From Rhizoclosmatium globosum (Eukaryota; Chytridiomycota; Chytridiomycetes; Chytridiales; Chytriomycetaceae): a stretch of DNA of 64,000 nucleotides. The stretch lies in NCBI GenBank assembly GCA_002104985.1, contig MCGO01000181.1, positions 1 through 64,000 of the forward strand, written 5' to 3'. A program made the position numbers and the translations under genes. This document shows, in pieces, positions 32,967 to 43,030 of the stretch. How positions within the stretch are numbered: the stretch's first letter is position 1; the number at the start of each line of letters is the position of its first letter. The notes under the pieces were generated by a model, which saw only the letters and a list, made by a program, of their open reading frames with translations, did not search any database and was not told the DNA's origin.

Positions 32967-35900
32967 TTAAACAAGGAAAGCTGCAGCAGGAATCAAAGCT
33001 TCAATGAATGAAATGGCTGCAGAAGCCATGGCATCTGACGCAAGAATTCCAGATCCACTACCAGTTCCAGAACCGGTACCAGTCCCGCTTCCACCTCCAG
33101 AACCGTTACCAGTCCCGCTTCCACCTCCAGAACCACTTCCAGAGCCGCTTCCAGAACCACTTCCAGAGACAGCAGTACTTGTCGAAACGGAAGACGAAGA
33201 AACTGTAGTTGAACCTCCATCAGCAACAGTTGCAGCAGAGGTCGTAACGGAATCAGGTGTTACGGTTGAAGACGATCCGGCATTAATTGACGTAGCAGTA
33301 GAAATAACCGTCGTGCTGACAACAACTGTTGTAGACGAAGAGCTAACAGCATTTACTGGAGCCACAACTTGAATAATCTGTGTTGCATCCAAGGCTCTCT
33401 TTGACAAGGAACGAGAACCAACACGGACTGGAGTATTGAAACAAATCTGAACGCTTGGATCCGTGGGATCAACAATAGTAACTGGGAACAGGAGCGATGT
33501 GAGTGTCGTGGAACCACTTGTAATTGCAAACAACGCCTTGCTACAATCATTCGCCAAGAAAAATGAATACGCGAGTGTAGAAACGTTCTTGGTTGGATAT
33601 GTAAAAGAAATGACGCCAAGAGAGAGGGTTAGTTTGAAGTCAGATCCTGTTTTCTGGTCTGGAGTTCCAAACTGTTTTCAAAAATTTAACATGGTGGGTT
33701 TTTAAAATCAGAAACTACCTTAAATTTCGAGGAAGCGAAGGAGACTTGAACAGCTGAAGTTGGATTAAGGTATGTTGGTGGCTGCGACAGGGAAGGAATA
33801 GCCACAAGTGCTCCAGGAGTAACGGTAAAGTATGCTGAATTCGTCACAGCTTGCTTCACATCCACTGTTCCAGCCGATGCGTCGATGGAGCTCGCCAAAC
33901 TTTGAACAAGCACAGTCGAATCACCAGTGAAATTGGATTTGGCAGCAACAACACTTGGAGTCAACGTCGCAAGAGCATCCACTGAACAATTCTATACAAT
34001 TGAAAAAATGGAGGGAGATATTAAAACAACCGCAAAGATGAAGGAAAAGATTCCACAATATCACGTTACCAAAGAAAAATTCAAAGTGGAACATGGAAGA
34101 GGCGTGCATACAATAGCAGTTGAGCCAGGATTAGTAACAGCCTCGAATCCATCTCTACAATCGTTACAGATAGAGCTACCAGCAACTTTGGTAGTATATG
34201 GCATGGAGCATGAAGTCAAACTGCTTGGACCACCGATACAGGCGTATCCGATTGGACATGGAACACATCCAGTTTTCTTAATTAATAATATTGTTACCCT
34301 ACATCCTTATCCTCTGTTATGCTCTTACATGATCGTCATATTGACCAACTGGACAAGGAGTTGGTGCAAAGCATCCCTTATCACTAGTCGCACCGATTTC
34401 AGCAATTTTAGGAGGAGGACATGATTGACGATCCGTGTAACCGCCAGGACAGTAATATTTAGCAGGACATGGTGCACATGAACCTTGCAACTAAAAGACT
34501 ATCAGCATAATTGAGATAATCCAAAAAAAAATAAAGAACTTGCATAAAATGACCCAGGATCACAGCTAGTTTGAGTTATGGGAATACATTTGTTGTCCAC
34601 AAGCATGAATCCCTCAGCACATGCTGTACAGTCAGTAGACGCTTTGCTGCCTTCACCAGGTGTACTATATCCCAACTGACACGGTTGTGAACTTGTGGTT
34701 CCTAGGCAAAAGTATCCCTTTGGACATGGAAGGCATCCTTTTTCCTAATAAAAGTTCAAACATAAGATGAAGATCAACAACGGACGGGCTTATTGAAATT
34801 ACCGTGGCGACTTGACCTGGAGCGCAAGTAGTTTTACAAGGTCCTCCCTGGCAGATTGCAGCAGACCTGTATCCGCCGGGGCAATAAGCCATAGGAGGAC
34901 ATGGCACGCACGAGTATGTATTTGGGCCCTATATGATATCATTAAATATATTTCTCGGTATGCATAAACTCACAATCTGTTGGGAATATGCTCCAACGAC
35001 ACAGCTGGTTTGAAGATTGCTTTTACAGAAAGACCCAAGTGAGTCTTGCACTGAAACAAATCCGTTTCCACAAGCATTACATTCGCTTGAGTCTTGAGCC
35101 CCAACGTTTGTCGTGTTACTTCCGTAAGGGCACATGATTGAGGATCCACTTCCGTTACAATAATATCCTAATGGACATGGCTTGCAATCAGGCTAAATAT
35201 TTTTCACTTAATACTAGCCATTAAAGTCAATATAAACATCCTTACAGTGCTGTATTGTCCTTTATCACAGGTTTTTCGTACAAAGCAATCAGAGACACTT
35301 GCGGCACCACCAATAGAAACTGATGGAACAGGGCAATTTTGCGGAAGAGCAAACCCTCCCAAGCAGAAGGCGTTTGGCTGGCAAGTTGAGCAAGGCGAAT
35401 AAGGCTACACGAGCAATAAGTTAAAAACCCCCATCAACATACGTATGTAAGCAATTACCGTTGAGAAATTTCCTGGCGCGCACTTGACTTGATTTGTTCC
35501 ACGACATGCCGTCTCGCCTGGTCCAGGCTTCTCATTTTTGATAAACCCTGCCGCGCAAATACTACAAGCAGACGCATTCGTGGAAGAGCTGTTTAATGTA
35601 GTAGAACCAGTCGGACATTGCATCGGATATTGACCAGTTCCATCACAATAAGAGCCCGTAGGACAGGCTTGACAAGCAGGCTATTTTTGGTGTTCAAACT
35701 ATCAATAAAAAACATAATTCCATAATCAGCTTACAGCAGTTCCGTACGTGCCTGGTGCACATTTTGCCGATGGGTCAATTGCAAGGCATTGCGAAGCACT
35801 AGCCGCTCCAGGGTTGGCAACTTTTTGATCTGGACAGGTTATAGGCATAGCATATCCTCCAGAACAGAAGGTATTAGGAGGACATGACATACACGATGCA

Positions 35901-36336
35901 TTGTCCTATCAACCAAAAGACAAACGTCATACAAAATATATATAGAAAAAAATAATAAAAACGTGAGTCTTTATACCATAGAATAATTTCCTGGTTGACA
36001 TTTACTTTGATTGATGCCACGACAAATTGATTCGTTCGGACCTGGGTTTTCATTCTTGACAAAGCCATCGGCACATGTAGTACATTCACTTGCATTAGTC
36101 GCTCCTGTAATGTTGGTAACGACTCCATAAGAGGTGCAACCTTGAGGATTTGGTATAATTCCATCACAGAAGGCACCCTTGGGACATGGTTGACAACTGC
36201 CCTATTAGAAAAGAGTTAGAAAGACTTCTCAGAAGTGCGAGATATGAAGACATCGAACTTGATAACTGAAAGAGCCTGGCGCACAGTTTCCAGTATCAGC
36301 ACGGATAGGCAGTATGAGCGCGAGAACGAAGAGCAT
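32967..36336 (-). CDS. Secreted cysteine-rich modular surface protein, 915 aa
   Basis: Twelve exons (36336-36259, 36201-35977, 35905-35735, 35680-35459, 35404-35246, 35192-34974, 34928-34803, 34744-34544, 34490-34329, 34276-34070, 33991-33719, 33671-32967), each a multiple of three, total 2,748 nt. MLFVLALILPIRA is a signal peptide. Modules repeat C-x2-CP-x2-YYC-x-GG and CAPGxxS patterns (CQPCPKGAFCDG, CVPCPPMAYCPGGY), similar to ephrin-receptor/GCC2-GCC3-type Cys-rich repeats. The C-terminal exon encodes a Ser/Thr stalk, a (GS)n/GTG repeat and a hydrophobic tail (ISFIEALIPAAAFLV), suggesting a GPI anchor. One intron (34491-34543) appears to be GC-AG. The role is probably adhesion or coat (inference). 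Confidence 0.85.
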
Positions 36337-36540
36337 AGTATGTCGTTCACTTATTAGCTAATCTAACGAACAACTTTTCAACACCGAATTTTGTTTCATT
36401 AAAGACTCACCCAATCGCATTTCGTTGTTCCTCGCGTCATTTTGCTTTTGTCATTTTTCATTACCATTGTTCAACGGCCCCAATCAAATTCTAAAGCTCA
36501 CTGAGAGATTTTCCAGATTAAGATGCATAACCTTTTTTCC
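36337..36540 (-). promoter_or_regulatory. Upstream region of Cys-rich gene, duplicated at 37476-37680
   Basis: Shares long blocks with 37530-37680, including CCTCGCGTCATTTT, CATTACCATTGTTCAAC and TTTTCCAGATTA. Conservation of the leader together with the first exons shows that one duplication moved promoter and signal-peptide exon as a unit. 36541-36663 shows nothing further. Confidence 0.6.
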
Positions 36541-36663
36541 AATTCCAAACAAAGGTCAGTCTTATATGTCTTTGTAAGGCTGACTGAACCACGCCGTATG
36601 AAATTCAGGTACGATTTTCGCTGTTTACTATTGTTTATCGTGGAATAACTAATAGCACTTATA

Positions 36664-37112
36664 TAGCTAATATTCTTTTATGAGATTCTATATCAAACAC
36701 ATTTTTAAAAATCGAAGGAAATTTACGCTGCTGTGGCAACGACAATTTCATCAGCATCCTTCTTCCCAGTCTCTGTAGTACCAGCCTCCTCAACCTTCTT
36801 TTCCGAAACAGTAAACTGCGCATCAATCCCCAACACAAAGCAAATCCCTTCACTCTGACTCACAACAGGATCCTCCAAAAACTCAACTCCAAGAACATAA
36901 CTAACTCTAGAAACTGAACCAACAAAGTCCCAGTTCCTCGCCAACGCCGAATCCATTCCCTGTTCTAAACTGGTTTCAAAGGTCTGGTTGAGTTGGTTTT
37001 GGAGTGTTCCACGGAGAGTGTTTTCAATGAGGTCGAGCGCGTGGTCGAGAAGGTGTTTTCCAAGGCTTACGTCGATTTTCGCGTCAAAGTTTCGGAGTTC
37101 GACGTCGGTAAA
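36664..37112 (-). pseudogene. 3' fragment of a TULIP-like gene (copy of 40263-40706)
   Basis: Nearly identical to the last exon and 3' flank of the gene at 40319-41729 (same MDSALARNWDFVGSVSRVSY and ending ...EIVVATAA). It lacks the upstream exons. At about 37112 it switches abruptly into a copy of the Cys-rich gene. No splice acceptor precedes the exon, so it is probably not expressed as a TULIP-like protein. Confidence 0.75.
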
Positions 37113-37475
37113 ATCATGAGTCTAAATACCATAGAATAATTTCCTGGTTGACATTTACTTTGATTGATGCCACGACAAATTGATTCGTTTAGACCTGGGT
37201 TTTCATTCTTCACAAAGCCATTGGCACACAGAGAACAGGCAGTTGCATTTGTTGCTCCTTTATCGGGGGTAGTGACTCCAAAAGGGCAAGTTTGAGGGTA
37301 TGGTATCTTTCCATCGCAGAAGGTACCCTCCCTACATGTTTGGCAACCAATCTATTATTTGGATTAAGGAGCAGTAGAGAATACTTGATTGTCTTACTGG
37401 TGTGCTGTAATTCCCTGGCGCACAGATTACAGTGTCAGCCCGGATGGGCAGTATAAGCGCAAGAATAACAAGCAT
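37113..37475 (-). pseudogene. 5' fragment of the Cys-rich surface gene, fused to the TULIP-like fragment
   Basis: Start codon at 37475 with signal peptide MLVILALILPIRA, then CAPGNYS, an intron, and module CQTCREGTFCDG...CSLCANGFVKNEN...SKCQPGNYSM, corresponding to exons 1-2 of the gene at 35977-36336. After NYSM the frame runs into the TULIP-like fragment out of frame and stops. As read, it would make a short secreted Cys-rich peptide of roughly 110 residues. It is either a relic or a young chimeric gene. Confidence 0.65.
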
Positions 37476-37760
37476 TTTCGTTGAAGCTTATCAAGTAAAC
37501 TGATTTCGCAACTTTTAAATCCCAAATTCTGTTTCATTGTGCACTTGTCCAATCGTATGTCGTCGTTCCTCGCGTCATTTTCTTGTTGTATTTTTTCATT
37601 ACCATTGTTCAACAACCCCAATCAAAGTCAACAACTCATTAAGAAATTTTCCAGATTATGATTCAGAACCTTTTCTCCATCTCCCTAACAGTAAACACGA
37701 ACAAATAGTGGAATAATTTTTTAAGCACGGGGTAGAATACATTCTAAATGAACCAATATT

Positions 37761-38854
37761 CTATTCGACAACAGTCCCCAACTCCCATCTTTTACCAGTC
37801 TCATTCCGAATAGTCTTACTCCTATCCTTCCCCACTGACTCATCAACAGAATATTCCGCATCAACACCAACAACAAGCCTGACACCTTCACTCCGACTCA
37901 CAACAGGATTCCCAAGAAACTGCACCTTCAACGAATACCCGACTCTTTTTACACTTCCTTTATGACCCCAATCCCTCAACAAAGCGCTATCCAAGAAATC
38001 CTCCAGGGATCGCTTCATGGCACGTTGAATCGAACTAGTGAGTGTTTGTTTGATTGTGTTTTCGAGAAGGTCGAGTGTGAGTTGGAGGATATCTTGTGGG
38101 ACTTGCACGTCAATTCGAAATGTGCTTATATTCACTGCGATGGGATCTGGGTATAGTTGTCAAGTAAAGCACACAACCATTATCAATGAGTATATACCTT
38201 CAACTTTCGCACCAATGCCCACACCCGCCGTCAAATACACTTTCGCATGAACAGTTACATCAGCTTCGACAAGAAGCGGATACCATTTAGATCCATTCCA
38301 CACCTTAACCTGCATTCCTATTTGAGAAAAACCCAAGCTTCACGTCAGCCCCTCCAACCAACCCAAAACAAACCAAAAACAATTACGAACCAATCAAAAC
38401 CTTCACATTCTCAATGCCCGCATCAAGATATCCATCTTCAGCAACAAGCCGACACTCATCCAACTCAAACTGCTGCACAGTCACATCTTTCGCTTCAACA
38501 ACAACCTTCTCGACACCAAGAACCCGGTGTGAGTGCGATAGATTGGGTATTTCAAGCGAGAGGATCGTTGCAAGGGCGATTGGTTTGAATCTGAGTTATG
38601 TTTTGAGTATATAACACCATACGAGGGGTGCACTCAAACAGTTCTGCGATTTCACTTAGAATGTCTTGTTTGAGAATGACGTCGATTGACGGTGCATTGT
38701 GCTTTGGTTCAAGGTGGGACGGGATTGTGGATGTTCTGTGTGGCCGTTCTTTGTTTGTGACAAAGTGATCGGCTGTTCGGCGTTGTTTGAAGAGGGTGTA
38801 GTAGCCTACGACCAGAGCAGCGGTGGTTGCTGCCACGGCGGTGATGCGGGACAT
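37761..38854 (-). CDS. TULIP-like candidate lipid-binding membrane protein, 302 aa
   Basis: Four exons (38854-38640, 38590-38391, 38317-38198, 38134-37761) sum to 909 nt. An N-terminal hydrophobic anchor (AVAATTAALVVGYYTLF) is followed by IDVILKQDILSEIAEL. A region of alternating hydrophobic residues ends with QLTLDLLENTIKQTL, DSALLRDWGHKGSVKRVGYSL and NPVVSRSEGVRLVVGVDAEY. It belongs to the local family of four or five tandem genes with the same exon plan. The long amphipathic beta/helix pattern reminds me of BPI/TULIP lipid-binding folds, but I see no diagnostic motif, so the fold is a guess. It is the most diverged member of the cluster. Confidence 0.6.
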
Positions 38855-38974
38855 TGGGTTGGTTTTTGTTGGAGTTCTGCTCTATTACCAAAACAAGCTT
38901 TAAAATATGAGATGCTTTTCATGGAATAATATCCATAGAATTCTACTTTGGTTCCTGCCCTTTGTTCGAACGGT

Positions 38975-40110
38975 TTACGCTGTGGTAGTAACAACACCAT
39001 CAACCTCTTGAACGACAGGTTTGTCCTCAACCTTGAAGAAGGCATCAATCCCAAGCACAAACTCAATTCCATCCTCTCCCACAACAGGATCTTTCAGGAA
39101 CTCTACTCCAAGAGTATACCCAACCCTCGAAACTTGTCCCACCAAATCCCATTCCCTCACTAAACAAGAGTCCAAGCCTTCCTCCAAACTCGTTTTGAGC
39201 GTCCCTGCAAGCACTTTCTCAATTTCATCCTTCATAACGTTTTCAATCAAATCGATGGCGTGACTGAGTGTTTCCTTTCCAAATTTCACGTGCACGTCTG
39301 CATCAAAGTTTCGCAAGTCGACAGTGCAATCTGATGGAAGCTGTAGTTTAATATTCTTGCATGGAGTGTACTGATAAGGAAGTGTGGTATGACTCAAACA
39401 TCTAACGATGTATTACATGATGCCATGCACCACCATTCCTCCCAACAACCAATAAACCAATAAATACAACTAGAAAACTCACCAAACACCTGCGTCCTCA
39501 CATTCTTCCCATCACCACTCTTCACAAAGCGGACTTTCGCAAGCACATCGACATCAGCAGACACAACCGTGTCCCGATTCTTTCCCGCCATCACCTTCAT
39601 ATCCATCTCGATTTCAAAGCGCACATCACTGATCCGGACCAACAAGAAGCCGTCCTTCATTGTTGCAAGCACAACATCCTTGATTTGGAAGCATAAAACG
39701 TGGATGTTGGATGCAGCGGCAACCTGCTTTTCACCAACGAGTGGAAGCTTTCGTTTGATGGATTGGTCGCTGAGTTTTAGTTGGAGCACGGATGATTCGG
39801 TGATTGGTTTGATTCTGCATTTGAGAGGATCATAGGATGCTTGTTTAGCCTGATCTCCCTGCTCTCCTACTAGAATACTAGGCATGGGTACTCACAAGTT
39901 CGCAATCTCACTCAGAATATCTTGTTCTAAAACAAGAGAAATCGAAGGTGTTCCCTTTGAGGCCAACAGATGCTGCGACTTTGATAGTGTCTTTCTGCTC
40001 TTTCTCGCTTTGATCGATGCTTCCACTTCGCTCCATCGTGGCTTTAGCACATAGTAGTACACGGCAAAGCCTGTGGCGGCTGTGGCGATCAGTACTGTCG
40101 ATAACCGCAT
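38975..40110 (-). CDS. TULIP-like candidate lipid-binding membrane protein, 300 aa
   Basis: Three exons (40110-39896, 39814-39483, 39330-38975) sum to 903 nt. The N-terminus is a single membrane anchor (STVLIATAATGFAVYYYVL). It has the family motif QDILSEIANL at the first splice site, IKPITESSVLQLKLSDQSIK, and C-terminal DLRNFDADVHV, DSCLVREWDLVGQVSRVGY and KDPVVGEDGIEFVLGIDAFF. The second intron (152 bp) is long for this window; its counterpart in the neighbouring gene is 153 bp. Head-to-tail arrangement with its neighbours indicates tandem duplication. The function is unknown; one anchor plus a soluble domain suggests a membrane-tethered carrier (inference). Confidence 0.65.
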
Positions 40111-40318
40111 CTGCGTTGGAATGAGGTTTTCTTATCAAGCTTTTTAATTTATCCACTTTTGTGTACCTATCTCATTTATTTAATTCTGTGATCTCCGTCT
40201 TATAGTGAAACAGAGGAACAAAGGACAAAGTCTGAGTGCCTCATTGAGGTATCACAATCATAGCTAATACTTTTTATGAGATTCTATATCAAACACATTT
40301 TTAAAAATCGAAGGAAAT

Positions 40319-41729
40319 TTACGCTGCTGTAGCAACAACAATTTCATCAGCATCCTTCTTCCCAGTCTCTGCAGTACCAGCTTCATCCACCTTCTTTTCC
40401 GAAACAGTAAACTGAGCATCAATCCCCAAGACAAAGCAAATCCCTTCACTATGACTCACAACAGGATCCTCCAAAAACTCAACTCCAAGAACATAACTAA
40501 CTCTAGAAACTGACCCGACAAAGTCCCAGTTCCTCGCCAACGCCGAATCCATTCCCTGTTCTAAACTGGTTTCAAAGGTCTGGTTGAGTTGGTTTTGGAG
40601 TGTTCCACGGAGAGTGTTTTCAATGAGGTCGAGCGCGTGGTCGAGAAGGTGTTTTCCAAGGCTTACGTCGATTTTCGCGTCAAAGTTTCGGAGTTCAACG
40701 TCGCATTCTTTTTGTGTGTTTTTTTTTTAGTTGTATTGTTAGAGTAATATTGGATGGTTTCCGAGGGATTTGGCAGAGGTTCCAGTGAGTCCCCACTGTG
40801 CAGTACGAAACAACATTGTTCGCTACGTTCACACTCACTCCCAAGAAGAAAAAAACTCACCAAACACATCGGTCTTAACACTCTTCCCATCCCCCGTCTT
40901 CCCAAACCTCAATTTAGCCTTGACATCGACATCCGCCGCAATCGTCGTCAAAACAGGTTTCCCACCAAGCACACTGACATACAAACTCGCTTCGAATTTG
41001 ATATCGTCAATGACAGCAGAGAGGTATCCGTCCTCCGGGTCAAGCACGAGTTTTGTAATGTCGAAGGAATCGACTTTGATGTTTGTGGCAGCAGCAACTT
41101 GTTTTTCGCCGAGGAGGGGGACTTTCTTTTTGATTGTTTGGTCAGAGATTTTGAGGGCGAGGACGGAGGATTCGGTTATTGGTTCGATGCTTTTGTTTGT
41201 TTGTTGTTTGGTGGTTAGGGGTAACTGTGATCAAGGGAAGTGGGATCAAATGGAGGAGGACTCACAGATTAGCCATTTCTGAAAGAATGTCCTGTTGGAT
41301 GGTGATAATGATTGAAGGGACGCCCTTTGTGGCAATGAGGTTCGTTGGCTTTCCAGTTTGAACATTATTCGAGATAACTGGTACTAATACTGGTTCAACT
41401 GGCTCAACTGGCACTGGATCAACCTGGATCGACTGAACAGTCTCTGACTCAGGCAAAACAAAGACTTCTCTTGCCTTGGATTCAGTTACGACTGGCTGGT
41501 CAACCGACTTCTCAACTGGAGCCTGAGTTGGCGTCTGAACCGAGGATGGAATTGTGACAATGTGGAACGGCTCCACTTCGTTTTGAGGAGCGACACCTTT
41601 TGGCTGTGGCGACAGATCAATCTCGGTGTGCTTGAATGCCTTGGTGTACACAAGAACTCCGAGGATAATCAACACAGAAAGCCCGATAAACACTCCGCCA
41701 ACTGCGAGCGATGTTTCGTATGAGGCCAT
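40319..41729 (-). CDS. TULIP-like candidate membrane protein, long form (one frame break)
   Basis: Exons 41729-41266, 41190-40861 and 40707-40319. N-terminal anchor GGVFIGLSVLIILGVLVYT, then a Pro/Val/Glu-rich spacer of about 100 residues absent from the other members, then QQDILSEMANL. The remaining domains match the gene at 38975-40110 (GEKQVAAATNIKVDSF, KAKLRFGKTGDGKSVKTDVF, DVELRNFDAKIDV, ARNWDFVGSVSRVSY). Between IEPITESSV and ALKISDQ (about 41152) there is one extra base relative to the sister genes; removing one base would make the exon sum divisible by three. This is a sequence error or a recent mutation. The last exon is duplicated at 36664-37112. Confidence 0.6.
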
Positions 41730-41907
41730 TCAACCTTGGCTAAGCTAATCGATTAAGGTAAGGTTTAAGGGGAACTTTTACGGGTCGGGTGAGACACATT
41801 CTGCAAATTGACCAGTGAGAGCACACATCCCATCAAGCATATTCTTGGCACTTTCAATAACAGTAATAATAATCAAATGCATAATATTGTAAAAGTCAGA
41901 ACAAGAA

Positions 41908-42901
41908 TCACTCTACAGCCTTCACCTCCTTAGTCTTTGGCTCAACAACAGGCTCCTCCTTCACATATGGTCCATCCTTCTTCCAGAACGAATCAACTCC
42001 AATCTCATACACAACCCCCTTCTCCTTCGTAATCACAGGCACAGCAACAAACTCCACCGCCAATTTATAAAACACTTGACTCACTTCTCCAATGATATCC
42101 CAGTTACGCACAAGCATACTATCCAAACCCCCCTCTAACGCACTCGCAATAGAGTCCCGCAGTGCACCTTCAATGTACGGCTTGAACGCATACTCCACAG
42201 TCTCTACAAGCTGTGCAATCGCCTCACCCGCCGTCCCCGTGCCAACCTCTGCATCAAAGTCCCTCAAGGACGCAGTGATATCATACACATCCGTGGTACA
42301 ATGCTTCCCACTCAACCCAAACTTCAATTTCGCTCTAATATTGACCAACCCCTTCAAAAACACCTTCCCCAAACTGCCGCCAAACGCAGTCATGTCCGTG
42401 GACACTTTGAAGTCAACATCGTCGATGGAGATGGAGATGAATCCGTCCTGGATTTCCATGACGACGTCCTGGATTGCAAATGTTTCGATTTTGATGTTGG
42501 TTGCAGAGGCGAATTCGGTTTCGCCCAAGAGAAGGACTTTTTGTTTGATGTGTTGGTCTTCGAGTTTGAGATCGAGGGCGAATGTTTGGGCGATTGGAGT
42601 GATTCTGTGGTTTGGGAGGGTTATTTGACTGTGTGTTTGATTGTGTGTTTGATTGTGTGTTTGATTGTAGGGAGTCTGGAGAATGTGTAGGTTGTGTGGC
42701 AGTCAGGTTTCAAGGAGAGGGAGGGTCATTAAGGGGCAGAGACACACTACTGCTTATGACTGATAGGCAACATACACCCAACCCTGTTCAACCAGATCGG
42801 AATACTCACAACAAACTAATCTCGTTGAAAATGTCCTGAGTAAGGGCAAGCTTGATGGACGACACTCCCGTCTTGGGCTTGAACTCATCAGCAACCGTCA
42901 T
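41908..42901 (-). CDS. TULIP-like candidate, soluble short form, 262 aa
   Basis: Two exons (42901-42810 and 42604-41908) sum to 789 nt. Unlike its neighbours it lacks the N-terminal membrane anchor and starts MTVADEFKPKTGVSSIKLALTQDIFNEISL. The domain order is the same: TPIAQTFALDLKLEDQHIKQK, ASATNIKIETFAIQDVV, DITASLRDFDAEVGT, DSMLVRNWDIIGEVSQVFY and KEKGVVYEIGVDSFW. The first intron (205 bp) contains a TGTGTTTGAT microsatellite (about 42628-42668). The middle and last coding parts are fused in one exon, so one intron was lost or never gained here. Confidence 0.65.
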
Positions 42902-43030
42902 TTCTGTTGCAACTTTTCTTGGCCTTTTGTGCTCTCCTGAAACCCGATATACTTCATACTTTGTTGTTTTTTACTCATAACTGCATTCCTATTTAACACA
43001 AACTGCCGGCTAAACCATTCACCCCAAAAC

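Noticed and set aside
33004..33372. Pro/Glu-rich plus-strand protein
   Set aside because: Antisense reading of the Gly-Ser repeat region of the Cys-rich gene.
32970..33982. Separate small GPI-anchored gene
   Set aside because: An acceptor at 33992 joins it in frame to the upstream Cys-rich exons, and no signal peptide exists on its own.
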